A stretch of DNA of 64,000 bases from Phragmites australis (lineage: Eukaryota > Streptophyta > Magnoliopsida > Poales > Poaceae), in the NCBI RefSeq assembly GCF_958298935.1, contig NC_084921.1, positions 45,107,001 through 45,171,000 of the forward strand, written 5' to 3'. Each line of letters opens with the position of its first letter. Position 1 is the first letter of the stretch. The notes under the pieces were generated by a model. It was not told the origin of the DNA and made no database searches. It worked only from the letters and a program-made list of their open reading frames with translations. Of the stretch, positions 36,887 through 49,354 are shown piece by piece. The position numbers were made by a program, and so were the translations under genes.

Positions 36887-37824
36887 AGCGGATGCATACT
36901 CAACAAGAATATGGGCAAGAGTATGATTGTAAGAATAACCACCCTCAGAATGCCTCATCCTGAGTACTGCATTGGAAAATAAAAGCGTAAACAATCTGTT
37001 AGCATTCTACACTTGATTTAGTGGCATAATAGCATTATCACAGTAAATGAAATCAACATGTCAGAGACCATACTTCAGTGCTGCGATTTCCAATGGCACT
37101 ACCAATCTAAGGAAGCATATAAGTGTAGTGCACTACTCATTTCAAGATTGCATGATTCTCGTCTCACTGCAGTATCTGCATCTCCAAGCACAAAGATGGG
37201 ATTCTACTTTTCTAATTCCGATGTCACGGTGCTGCACTACTGCTTGCGAGTTGCAAGCAAGACAATAATTACATCACAGCTCTCCATCAACTGTACATAG
37301 CAGTTGACCCTCATAACAAACTAAGCACCATTGCTCTAAACTCTAAAGGTAGCAACTTTACTGTTTTTCAATCAAAATTGCCCCACACTTTCCATCAAAC
37401 CCCAAGAAATTTGCAGCTGCAGCAGCCACTATACTAAAAAGTACACCTTCCCTGAGCTTCCCCCCTCACTAGCCCCCATCTAATTCACATCCTCCTGGTA
37501 CCCCAACACAACCACCACAATCAATCAACTCCCTTAACCGGTCATCTCGTCTCTACAGGTTCCTCCGAATCATTCCTTCCCAAACAAGAAGGAACCGTCC
37601 GGAACTAACACCGATGACGCAAGGAGAATAAGGGACGCATAGCAACAATACGACGCGTCCATGGTTGGAAGAACCAAGAAACTGGTGGTTGAAAGACGGT
37701 GAAAGAAAAGATCATCACCTCTTCCATCCGTTGTTGCTACCATGGGAGAAACGGAGAGCAGAAGCCCCGCGACAACCAGCAGAATCACGACCGCACTCTG
37801 CACCATCCGTCGCAACGACGCCAT
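36887..37824 (-). pseudogene. 5' fragment of a class 3 lipase gene (two exons)
   Basis: Exon 1 (37824-37719) begins at an ATG and encodes a signal peptide (MASLRRMVQSAVVILLVVAG followed by LLLSVSPMVA). It ends at a good donor AGAG/GTGATG. Exon 2 (36966-36887) continues in frame after a CAG acceptor with VLRMRHSEGGYSYNHTLAHI and LVEYASA, ending before GTAAGT. The segment NHTLAxxLVEYASA is the conserved start of plant lipase class 3 proteins, which normally continue with an aspartate-rich and TWTC-containing segment and a GxSxG catalytic core. I found no further exons down to 34,600, so the catalytic part is missing and the locus is probably a relic. An intron longer than 2 kb is unlikely but possible. 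Confidence 0.6.
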
Positions 37825-38105
37825 CGCCGTTGTCTCTCTCCCTCCCCCTTGCTGCCCCGAATGGAGACTAGTAAGACCATAAAGAGGAAGATGAGGACAA
37901 TGCGAAAAAAAGAAAAGAGAAATAACAGAATGATGGGCTTTTTCAATTTTGTTGGACAACCGGGCTGGTGAGCTAAACTTTGGGCTCAACCAAGGTAGTC
38001 CTACCAGGACTATCCTGTGGGTCCACTCCTAGACTGTGCAAAGAGGTGAAACAGCAGCTTCCCCACAAGGACATGGCCAGGCTACTATCTAGCAGTTCTC
38101 ATGCC

Positions 38106-38262
38106 CAGGGACGGACCCAGGCCCATGGCAAGCTGCACTTTAGCCCGGGCCATGGGCCCAAATTTTTATTGAAATTATTGTAGAAACAGTAGAAATTTTT
38201 ATATCCAAGCCAAATTTGAATGGACCAGCCTGGGTCTTGGCCTAAGGCTGGTTTCGCCCCTG
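38106..38262. mobile_element. hAT MITE, 157 bp
   Basis: It is flanked by a perfect 8-bp duplication CTCATGCC (38098-38105 and 38263-38270). The ends are CAGGGACGGACCCAGGC and, read inward from the right, CAGGGGCGAAACCAGCC, which fit the CAGRG-type hAT terminus. It is non-coding. The clean duplication makes the boundaries exact. Confidence 0.88.
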
Positions 38263-41200
38263 CTCATGCCCACAACCCTTTCAGTTTCTTTTCGATGTCA
38301 CTAACCTAAAAGTGCCCCAAATTGTCCACGACAAACCATTACAAAAACAATAATAGGGGTTGGTCTATCATGTCACTAGACAAAAACCAATAATAATATA
38401 TGTATCACTATCCATTCGTAACGACCTACTCTCAAATGATAATTTCTTATCACTACCATTTCATTTCGTTAATCGATAATGATACTATCGATGTTGGTTC
38501 ATAATATGACCCAACAGTTGTTGATAATTGGTAAGATAGATTATGCAAATACTTATTTAAAGTATGAATATATGATCATCAACCATGTGTATTAAAGAGA
38601 AAGACATAACATTTTATATAGGTTATGACTCTGTTAAAATAACAAGTATATTATGTTTTTCTTTAATTAATTAAAAAACAATTATAATAAGATGTATCTA
38701 GATCTAATCTTAAAAATCTCAATAAATTCTTAGTATCCTAAATCCTAAAGCTATCGTCGAATGAATATAGCCATGATATCACTAATTAGTTATTTCTACA
38801 CATATCTAACTAGTCTTCTCCACATTATCAATATAATCAATCCTGTAGCGCCAGGAAACGTCGGTTCTTCGATAGTAAGCATTCAGTGTGGTTTGCATCG
38901 CCAGTTCGGTGATTCCCATGTGATCGCGCAGTGACAGGGCCCTGGGATCGTCCGTACGCACGGTCGCTGATAGTAATTCTGAGAACAGGCAGGGAGCTGT
39001 CCGGAAGAACAGAAAGGAACTCCACGTCCCCCTCCCCCGCCAGGCAGGCCCGCGCGGCGCAGTGCGGTCTGACGAGGAGGAGCGCTGTTCTCATCCCAGT
39101 CCCTGATTCTGATTCGAGGGCAGTTGGGAGTGGTTCGGGTTTGGTGGATGTTTGTTGCCTTAATTGCTCGCGCGGGTTTCGCTCGGACTGTACTATTTTA
39201 CGGCGCATGCAAATACAGTAACTTCTAACTTTTTTTAAAAAATTCTTCCATAACTTTTCTTTTTTGAAAAGTTTTTCAAAAAATTATTAAGACAAGTTAT
39301 AAGATAAATTTTCTAATAAGTTTTTCAAAATATTTAACGAGAAAATTTTGAGAAAAAATTAACGAGAATAATTTATTTAATTTTTTAAGAAAAAACTAAA
39401 AATGAAAAGTGGGTGGCCTATAGGGGGCACGAGCATTGCGCGTGGGAATGAGACTTTTTGTCACCGCCGGCGGGGTCCGGAAAGTTCCACGGAAATTTGG
39501 GGAGCAAAGTCCACCCAGGGCACGCCACTTTCACACTTGGTGCTGCCAAATAGACGTACTCCTCTTTTTCTCAGATATTGCATCACACACGACCGAAACA
39601 ACAAGGCATGTGTCAAACGAACAGCGAGTTCCAGCAGTGGACGTAGTAGTACCACTATCGTGCTCCTGCTTTGCAGCGAACATAACGTGTACCGTGTACC
39701 CTCGATAGTTGAGAAACTTCCAGGGAAGAGTCATTTTACTTCGAACGTTTAAACACAACAGTTTTACAAGCGTGGTACAACGTGACCGCGCCACTTTGCT
39801 ACATCATCTTGTCGGTCGGTTCGCTTGGTAAATCGATCGGCCAAATGGCTAGAGAGTCGTATAGTTTCACAAGAAAATAAACAGGGAAATTGCCCCGTCT
39901 GTTGTTTTCGCACGTACCGCGATTCTGCTTCTTCGAAACTTGAAGGGCAGCATATCCCTGCCAGTTTAAGCTTAACCAAATCTTGGTGCATCTATCCATT
40001 TGCATCGGTGTCGTGCAAATCCCTTTCCCGTCAGGTTCTGGGGCTTGAGCTGACTGCGGCAAATCCTTTTCCCTCGGGAAGAGGGATCGAACAACGAGGA
40101 GCCGAAGTGGACACGACACAAATCCTCAAATATTTCCATTTATTTAGTTTCCTTCATGATTTTTTTCTCTATTTTATTTTTTTATTTATTCTTATCTTCA
40201 ACAACTTTTCTTCTAAAAGATTTGTAAAAGTAAATAAGAATTTTATTTTGAAAAGAATATTCTTAGAATTTTTTTAAAAAGAAACTATGAAGAAAAATCA
40301 TTAAAACACTAAAAGAAACGTCTTTAAAAATAATTTAGATCACAAAGAGAATTCATTAGACATGGTGTAAAAAACATATAACGTCGCGCAAGCGATCCGA
40401 CCGGCCGGATCGAATTGCCACCCAATTTCCCGATGAGTTGGAGACGTTTATGCCCGTAAGACGCAAACCAAGCCGCGTCAACGCAAGTCTGCACCCGACA
40501 GCACGTACCCTCAGCAGGAAAAACGAACGCAAGCCAGCAGGTATCTAGAAAGACCAAGTCAAGTCAAGCATCTCCCGCGTGCTCAGCGTGGAGTCTTGGG
40601 TTCAGTTCTGTATTCGCAGCCTAGTAAAAAGATCTTTTGATACACTACCAAGAAGGAACACAAACGGAGAAAATAGTACTATGAGTTTCTGGCCAAGAAA
40701 TGTGCTAGCATGAACATAGTTGTATGATATATTCCCCATCCATTGTAGTAGTATTTCCTGGTAAGTTTTTGCTTACCTCTGCGAAGTTTCCAACCCATTC
40801 GCAGTTCTTGTTTTCATAAGCATTGACTTGGGCGTCCTTGTTTACCTGTTGGAGAAAATCACGCGTATATATAGCCTAGGGTAAGATCGTCCTGTCGGGC
40901 CAGGGTCTAACTGTGCTTGAGGTTTGTGAGCTAAAGGCTCAAAGCCCAGTCCTGTCCAACTAAAAAGGATCAACACTAAGCCCAAACTAAGCCCACCGCC
41001 AACCACATGTCGATTTCCCATTGCTGTCCCGGAGACTTGGACGACACAGACTCGGAGCCACCTCGGCCGCCCCGCCCGGTGCATGGATTCCGCCGTATTT
41101 TACCGTACCCGGCGGCCAAGGAAGACGACGCTGCATTTCTTTTGAGAAAAGAATTGGGACGGAACGTGGACAATACCTCGATCTCCCGCCGCCGCAAAGC

Positions 41201-41779
41201 AGGGGACGCCGATTTGTGCGGTTGGCTAGTCCTTTCGATTTTCCAGCTGCGAGCCTGCGGTCACAAGGCAAGTCCGGAACCGCACCTGAGATTCCAGTCC
41301 ACCGGCCGCCGGCAACGGAGTCAGTTTACCGGCGAAAAACAAGCCCCATATGGGCCGTGTGAACCAGCTGCTCCGTGCCGGGCCTGTTCCGTATTTACAG
41401 GACCAATCGGCAATCAACACGATCCACCCTGTTTATTGTCACCACTGATCACTCGGCCATCTTTCCGGTCTCATGATAACAGCAAACGGAAGTGCCAAAA
41501 TCTGCCCACAGCATGGCCAGGGAACTGTATGGAGTTTGAGTGGTGGTCCTGGTGGGCTACCGCCATGTGCCATCAGATATCACATATCAGCAAGGCTGCA
41601 AGACATCTACTGCAACTGATGTTGCGCTTGTGGAGCAAACAGACCCAGGAAGGCAGGAACGGGTGAGTAGACGAGAGCAGCACGAGCATGGCAAAAGACG
41701 GCGGAAATAAAATAGCCGAGAGGAAGGGGTCTGACCGACCGACACGTCTGGTTTGGTGCCTTTCACCAGGTAAGTCTGT

Positions 41780-42030
41780 TTGTTAGAGCTCTATTTTGCG
41801 AGAAGTGATTCTTTGATACAAGTGATTTTATGGTTAAAAATTATTATCTAAATGATTATTTAAAATAAACTATATGAAAAAATGATTTTGTACGAGAAGT
41901 GAATTAGAGTAAGCTGTTTTTTTCTCCGTAATTTCTAGTCTATTTCAGATAATCACTTCCATGATTCGACTCAGATAGCTAAAAACTGAAAGCTGCTATT
42001 TAGTAGAGCTCCCCTAATTCCAGTCAGGAA
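41780..42030. repeat. MITE-like dispersed repeat, copy 1
   Basis: It starts near TCTGTTTGTTAGAGCTCTA and contains GTGATTTTATGGTTAAAAAT. A related copy lies in inverted orientation at about 48,460-48,705, sharing TCTGTTTGTTA, TGGTTAAAAAT and a GAATTAG-type block in the same order. Boundaries are approximate and the family is not identified. Confidence 0.55.
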
Positions 42031-42641
42031 GCTGCTCTGGGAGCTCTGTCAAAAAAACCCTAAATAGCATCCGCAATAACGGTATGGGCTATAAACGCTG
42101 CTAATATAGGATATCGGTAAAAAAATAATAGATTATAATTTAGCGGCCACTACAGTACTTATGAGACTGCTTTAACGATTGTTCTTTACTAATGTTAGTA
42201 GTTTATTCCTAATATATTATTTCTTTCAAATTTAAACTTCTATTGTTTTATTACCTTATTGTGTATACATGTTATGCTTCGAAACTCTAAGTTGTCATTG
42301 ACTAATCTATTTTTATATGATGTTTACGAAGAGAGAAAGTTATAGTACATGCACTATTATACAAACTTTAAGTATCTTCTAAATACGCTATTGAAACTTA
42401 ACGCCCATTATCTGCTATCGGCTATCTCAATGACAATCCGTCACAACCCTACTATCCGGTATTTGTTAGCTTTTTCACTCCTATGGGAACGGACAATGCA
42501 AACGAGATAAAAAAAAAACAAATCGCGGTCTAGTGAACCAAGCCTGCAGACGAGGCTTCTTCTCCTCGTGGTCGTGCCACTCGGTGCCCGATAGCTCATG
42601 TTGCGCATGCTACGCTACTGAGTTCAAGCAGCATCGCCAAT

Positions 42642-45600
42642 TGTCCGAGTATTGAGTAAGAGATTGTTCTGGCTAAGGTTCTATAAGGGATATGACGATG
42701 GGTGTAGATATTTTTTGAACTCTGGTTTATCGTACGATTAGGTCAAAGCTCGCTCAACTAGCGTGAGTCTTGCGCAACCAGTCTCCTTATGATATATTAT
42801 GATCTCGCGAACAACCCTTGCTGGTCGCGCGACATCCATACCTAACATGTATAATCACATTTATTGATTTTTATTCAAGTGTTTTCCTTCCCAAGATACC
42901 TCCTTCAGCGAACAAAGTTGTGATCGGCGCAAATGGACAGTGCCTCGTTCCGTAGCATTAAATGCTATGGAGTGGGATTTTACGGACCGACTTGACGCTG
43001 TGTGACAGATGGGACAGGTCTAAAAAAAAACCAGGTAAGTTGATGAGTTCGCAGGTGGGCTCACGAAAGTCTAGGACGGAACAAACGTGTGACGATCAGG
43101 AACCACGGTGAGAGGACAATACAAACCCGAGCGAAGAGTCCAATAAACGTGCTCAAAATTTGAGCAGTCTGATACCAACAGGGCCTCAAGTGCTACCTCG
43201 ACCACATGGTGCGAGAGCGGACATTGGTCACAGATGACCTCAACCTCAGACGAGTCCAGGAATATGACAGGTCGTAACAGGCTCTTCCCCAAGGGGGAGG
43301 GGTTTTACAAAGTGGTGTGTATTTTCTGACCAGACACAGTTGATTTAGCCATAGAGGACAGCCGCAAAATACACAAACTCATGAAACACAAGTTCTATGT
43401 GTAGGATTGTTCGAAGATGAGGCTATTTTTCTATTTTGCAGGATATTCCGAACGAGCGTGGAACATGGCTTGTAACTTTTTTCAAATTCAAAAACCAGAC
43501 TCTGTGTTGCAAGATAACTCGGGCATGAACGGTCTCACCAAATTGTAAGTTTTTCCGATTTATATGCTTGACCGCCTGGTCGGTAGTTTTTCGGCTGACC
43601 AGACGGTCGAGAGCTAGTGCTTTTAGAATCTATAGTTTGTTTTTATGCAACGTACATGTTTTTTTCTACCCGATCGATCATATTGATTGAGTGGGAGTCA
43701 AAATTGTTTTTCGCACAGTATCAAAGGTATGAGCGTCCGAGGGATGACGACCACAAGGCCATAAGTTCTAGATCGGGTCGAGCAATGGTCGCCCCCAAAG
43801 GGCTTGTCATGCTAAGGGTCATCTTAAGCGCCAGGAACCTTACTAGCGAGCACCCCGAACCTATTCGCCACTCGAATGCAGGAGAAATTTACATAAAGAC
43901 AGATCCTTTCATTACAAAGTGACTACCCGGGCAGCTCCCTGGGCTGTTTCTAAACAGTCTATTAAATACACACGGGGCCCAAAAACATAGGGAAGTGGTT
44001 CGAATCGAACAGACAAAATAAGGGAGCACACTGTGGGTAGATACAAATTGGCGAGTTCGTGGAGCTCCTCCGTGGTCTTCATGGATCCACCAAAACCCTC
44101 AGAACTGTTGGGATAAGGTGAATATCTGGAAAGTACTCATGGATGCAAGCTAAGGCAAGACATGCACAAGTGGTTTCGACATCCAACAAGTGGTCACCCA
44201 CTGTCACACGTAACCTATCCTCAAGGTCACTCGTCTCCTCGGAGGCTATCAAAAACCAGTCGATGTGATCAGTCACGGTGTCTTCAGGAGTGGGGCAAAC
44301 CTGAACGTCGGCACTCGCAACAACGAGTTGAATGATGCAAAAGCATGGATGAGGCGACCGTAGAAATATACCCATTGTTGGTCGCTATCTCAGGTTACCG
44401 CTCCAAGTCTCTCAGTGCCGCAAATAGCTCCTCCTAACAAGCTGGTCAAGGAAACAAGTCTCAAGCCATGCAAGAGTCAGCTAATCGAGCCTCACTTGGC
44501 CAACTGAGGACTACACATGACTAAAGAGTGGTAGGACCCGCGCATCTCTAAGATCACTTTGCAAGATCTCTTGCTCGATTGCAAACCCAAGCTCGCACTC
44601 AGCCATAGCTTCCAGGCTACACTAGTCAACAAGGTCATTGGTCGACGTGGTTTGGAGCTCCGTGCGGGCAGGTGGGTTGGTCGATCCTGGCCACACTCCA
44701 TCTATAGGCGTGGTCGGGGGCTCGGAGCGAGGAGGAGGCTTGTTCAACTCAAGGAATCTACGACCACAACACTGGTGCAATCTCATCAGAGAAGTTAAAA
44801 GCATCATTCATATATATTACAAAACCTAAGTTATAGTCTAGTCTTTACTCCTCGGTGTCCTCCACCCGAAAGACAAACTCCACGTAATTCACCGCCCCTC
44901 GGCACTCCTCCTGCAATCTCTCCTCCGCTTCTGGTCCGGTGATCGTGCCCCCCTTCCAAATGAGGTCAAGGTTGAAGTTGGGATCGCGACTGCGATAGCA
45001 TCAGAGAAAGTACCCTGCCATGTCTCTCACTGCCTGCGCCACATCCTTCGCGCCCCTCACCGCTAGAATACCCAGGAGCTCGGAAAACTTCTCCGAGAGA
45101 ACCTTAATAGCATAGGCTCATGCCTATGCCTTGGTCCTTCGGCTTGATGGCCCCCAACCCGAGGCTCTCCAAGGGATCATTCAAAGCCTTAAAGCCTCTT
45201 AGAGAATGTCGTGGTTGGTGCGCTCATCCTCCTTAATCCGGGACTGCTCAGCGGTAAGCACGGCTTTTTCCCGCTGGAGCTCACCACACTTCTACTCAAA
45301 CAGGAGCCACATCTCTTTTTCTTTGGCCAGCTGCCTCTCCAGTTTGGTGTATCAGCTGGCTGCATTCCTTGTCCTCGATCAACATGCGAACAGAGGTCGG
45401 GAAGCATGTGATCAGGGAGAGCAGGTCAGAGGCTAGAAAGGGCTCCACGGCTGGCTCCACAGGCACGGGAATCACGACCAGTGCTCCCGATGTTGATGCT
45501 ATTGCGAGTAGGGGAACCAAAATATCATGTTGAGGCGCCAATGGGGGAGTTATGACCGGGGTCGTAGGTGTGGTCGAGGAACTGCATCAACAACAGAATT

Positions 45601-48314
45601 ATGGAATCAGGAAGGAAAAGAAAACTCAAAGCGCTTGCGCGTAACCAGAGAACTTACCGCAACGATGGAGACCTGAGCACGAGTTTGTTCCTCGCAAAGC
45701 CGCTGGACCGGTTGGTAGAGGAGGACAGTCCTGCCGATGAGCCGCCGGTGCTCAGTGTTCCACGAGCACGTTTGGACGTGTCTACAGTTGACGAGTCCTC
45801 CATCGGTCTCTTCCCCATGGACACTTAACTAGTGGTAGCATGACTGCTCCGAGTCTGGTCGGGACACGCCTGGTCAAAGCGCGCTTGATCGGAGCTAGTC
45901 TGTTCAAGACAATTCTGGTCAGGGCGCGCCTGGTAAAAAAGAGTCTAGTTGGGATGGTTATCAGGGCGCGCCTGGTCAGAAGGAGTCTGGCTAGGACGAT
46001 GCTGGCCAACCCTCTGCTGACCGGCGCCGCTCGCGATCGCTACCCTACTCTGTGCAGTCTGGTCACGTATGCGGCTAGCCGGGCTGATGTCGTGATACAG
46101 TGGTGGCTCGCTAAGGCGGCATTGGGCGATGGAGAGGGCATGCAAGCAGCAAGATCAATCTCCCGGGTAACTTCTGTAACCTCGTCGATTACCAGACTCA
46201 ATACATCAACATTAGAAAGATTTTGCGATCACACAAACTGTAAAACCTTGACCCAGGAGAAGATTTGGAGATAGAAATCTAGAGAAAATGTGAAGCATAC
46301 TAGTTTGATTCAAGCCTTCTCTGACGGAAGGAGATCGCACAACGGAGGAGCGTCGTGCGGAGGGCCACCTTTCCTTGCAGCCGTCGCCATTAATAATTTG
46401 ACCCACAAGTCAATGATGTTATCAAGAAGATCTGGATGAGGGGAATATTAACACACTGCATGACCATCAATGAGCGCCATGAGGATGGCTGCGATGTTAC
46501 CTGTGGGGCTCTCCCCGGTAGCTTCATCATTCCCGGTGTAATGATAGGTTAGATGTGCTCTTCTGTGCAAGGGGCACAGTCGATGTTTAATGAAGTCGCG
46601 GACGACGTCTGGTATCGACAACCAGATGTTCACAGGCTGTTTGACCCGAGTGGTGAAGGTTAGCTATTCTAGAGACAACGTAGGGGAGTTCCCCCCGTTT
46701 TCGTTGAGGCGCGCCGATGCATCCAGCACGCAGAAGTTGTCCAAAGAATCTTTGGTCGAGAGGTTGAACCATTCTTCCCTCCAGCCCGACCACAACATTA
46801 GGTTGGTCGTGTAAAAGTACCTAAAAAGGTCGAGGCATGGCTTGACCTGATGAAATTCTCACATAAATGAGCGAAGACGCTCAGCATGATGATAGAATTG
46901 GGGTTGAGGTAGAGATGAGAGATGTCATAGAACAAGATGACGGTGGTGAAGAATTCGGAGAAGAAAGGAATGAGGCTAGCCAAACGAGGAGAACATTATG
47001 ATCTCCCCCTAACGGGGAGCAGTGACATCCCCCCAGGGCAGTACCCGAAAGACAAGCGGCACGAGAGCAAGCGACTCTCGGGCATCAGCTTCAGTTTCAT
47101 AGCGAAGCCCAACCGTCATGATATCCCAACCGTCGTGCGAAGCCTAGCCATCTCGTGATTCGGAAGACCGCGTTTGGGGAACTGAAATTTCCTTAGGTCC
47201 GACGAAAATCAATGTATCTCTCTCCCATGATGTTTCTCTCTCTCTCTCTGGAAGTTTAAAACCTCCCATCCTGATGCGGTTTTATGGGTCCACCACGAAA
47301 GTGGACTGCGTTGATAGTCACTCTCAGGGTGAACTCGTGTTCACCTGGTGCGAAGGTGGTACGACCAGCTCCACCTGCGATCACGCGGCAAACCACTCAG
47401 ACCACCATATCCACGAGGGAGTTTGGGGGCTATTGTTGGAGTATTGAGTAAGGGAGCATCCTGACTAACGGGTCCCACGAGAGATATGGCGATTGGATGG
47501 GGATATTTTTTGAACCCTAGCCCATCGTGTGACCAGGTCAAGGCTCGCTCGACTAGCGCCAGGCTTGCGCAACCAGCCTCCTTGCGATATATTGTGATCT
47601 CGCGACAAACCCTTGCAGGTCACTGGACATCCATATCTAACATGTATAATCGTATTTATTGATTTCTACTCAAGTATTTTCCTATCCGATATACCTCCTT
47701 CAGCGAACAAAGCCGTGACAAGCACAGATGGGTAGTGCCTCGTCCCATAGCATTAAATCCTACGGAGTGGGATTTTACGGACCGACTTGGCACCGCGTAA
47801 CAGATGGGATATGGTCTGCAGAACAACTAGGCAAGTGGATGAGTTCGCATGCAGGCTCACGAAAGGTTGGGACGGAACAACTTGGAAGATAAGCTTGCAA
47901 CTCACGACAACGGGACATGCAGGACTACCGAGGTAAAGTAAAAGTGGAAGCGTCCAAGAGGATGGGATGGCCCGTAGTACCACCGGCGCAAGGTGCAGTG
48001 TGCACGCTCCGCGTGATGATGGCCTGAGAAAAGAATATCTAGCTATGTATAAATCTACTAAAAATGACCCACTTATAAATTCTCATTCTCTGGTATATAA
48101 AGGGGATGAACGGGTCTAGAGGGAAAGATGAACTTATCTATAACTAGTTCATAAACACCTATAACAAAATACACATAATATAGTGTTGTTATCTTTCAGG
48201 AGGCCTGAACCTGGATAACCTCTGGTGTTCTTGAGTTCATCACATCGTAAACGTCGTTCACGCGCCTATCGACCGATACACTCTGAAATCATTATCTGGT
48301 ATTAACCCAGGACA
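42642..48314 (+). mobile_element. Old LTR retrotransposon with antisense gene remnant (5.7 kb)
   Basis: It is bounded by a 5-bp duplication CCAAT (42637-42641 and 48315-48319), with TG at 42642 and CA at 48314. The 3' LTR is 47434-48314 (881 bp) after a polypurine tract GTTTGGGGGCTAT. The 5' LTR survives only as 42642-43084, aligned to 47434-47880 with many differences, mostly of the C/T and G/A type. The rest of the 5' LTR and the gag-pol region are gone. The interior is dominated by a decayed antisense reading frame. It resembles the Gypsy element at 13.3-18.1 kb in plan but not in LTR sequence. Confidence 0.82.
44840..47160 (-). pseudogene. Decayed antisense 'putative gypsy type transposon' (Transposase_28-like) gene
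   Basis: Minus-strand pieces appear in the expected order. An N-terminal domain near 46,800-46,980 includes RLASLIPFFSEFF, LFYDISHLYLNPNSI and MLSVFAHLCENFI, which match the pattern of plant PF04195 proteins (a Phe-rich helix, then HLxPNxI and LCExF). A charged region around 45,200-45,450 follows, and a tail near 44,990 reads YRSRDPNFNLDL. Stop codons and frameshifts interrupt it throughout. The YRSRDPNF tail links it to the intact antisense ORF at 15112-16377. It lies antisense to the host element's LTRs and ends near the 3' LTR. Domain assignment is by eye. Confidence 0.55.
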
Positions 48315-49354
48315 CCAATTTTTTTTTATCGGACCACATCACCCTCGAATGCGGGACCAAGACGGGAATGCGTGGATCCAGTCGATGAGCTCGTTGCTGA
48401 CGCATATCTTATTCTCGCTGAATTTGCTGATGGCCTATTTGTCCGAGCTCCCCGAGTGGAATTAACTATGTTAAATAAGTAGTTTTTAGTTTTTAGTTCT
48501 CCGAGTGAAATATATGAGAACGATTCTCTGAAATGAACTAGATATTGAGAGCTGAAAAAAGTAATTTCTACTAATTCACTTTCCCACAAAATTATTTCTT
48601 CTATAAAATTTACCTAAAGAATTATTTTTAACCACAAAATCCACTTCCTTAAATAATCACTCTTTTCAAAGATTTAGAATAGTAGAGTTATAACAAACAG
48701 ATCAAAACACGATCGGAAAGGTAGCCGCTTGTATGTGCTGAAACACTCATTGGTCGGTCGCGACGTGGGAGGGATCGTGGATGAGCAGCAGAGCAGAGGG
48801 GAATCATCTCATGTCGGACTGGCCTGTGCAGTCCGAAGCGCGCGAAACAAGCGAAGCGAGGTGATCACTGATCAGACGCATTGCCCGTGGCACTTCACGG
48901 ACAAAGTATGGCTTGTGAAAAATGGCTGGTCAGGCGACGTGAGAAAGAGTAGCGTCATAAACACGCGGGTAGCGGATTTCCAAAGAAATATATTCTTCTA
49001 TATATGACCCACAAGAATTTGCATCTTTTCTTTCAGCGCTTGCAAAGGATCTTTTAGGTGAAATGGAGTGCGATAATAGAGTGGCATCAAGAGCAAGACA
49101 TGCCGATTAGTGAAACAACTTACGAAATACCTTAAGCACATACATTGTAGCTCCGACCAATTCCAATCACCAGACAGCTCCCAAAGTCAAAAACTACTAG
49201 CACTTCGCCTGACAAAAAGTTAACGGAAGGTGGCAGTGGCAGTAGCATTGAACCACCATACCCTACAACCAATTACGACACCGAACTTGGCATCTAAACC
49301 GGATTAGCCCAAGGCTTTCAAAGGGAAACAGCGCGAGATCACATCAGCACGGCG
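48315..49354. other. Spacer with a MITE-like repeat (copy 2)
   Basis: 48,460-48,705 is the inverted relative of the repeat at 41,780-42,030. The remainder up to 49,354 holds no supported gene; the final part should be the 3' flank of the minus-strand gene that ends at 49,355. Confidence 0.45.

Larger units (their letters stand above)
37825..42641. other. Intergenic region with small transposon remnants
   Basis: Apart from the hAT MITE at 38,106 and the MITE-like block at 41,780 there is no gene I can support. 38,280-38,830 and 39,230-39,400 are AT-rich; 40,130-40,370 likewise. 38,860-39,200 and 40,990-41,690 are GC-richer with open frames on both strands, but these show no recognisable family, signal or splice pattern. 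Confidence 0.4.

Noticed and set aside
38837..39208. 123-codon minus frame
   Set aside because: No family resemblance, no signal peptide or splice pattern; the opposite strand is equally open.
41007..41666. 219-codon plus-strand frame with ATG
   Set aside because: No recognisable domain, irregular composition and overlapping frames on the other strand; no evidence for a gene beyond openness.
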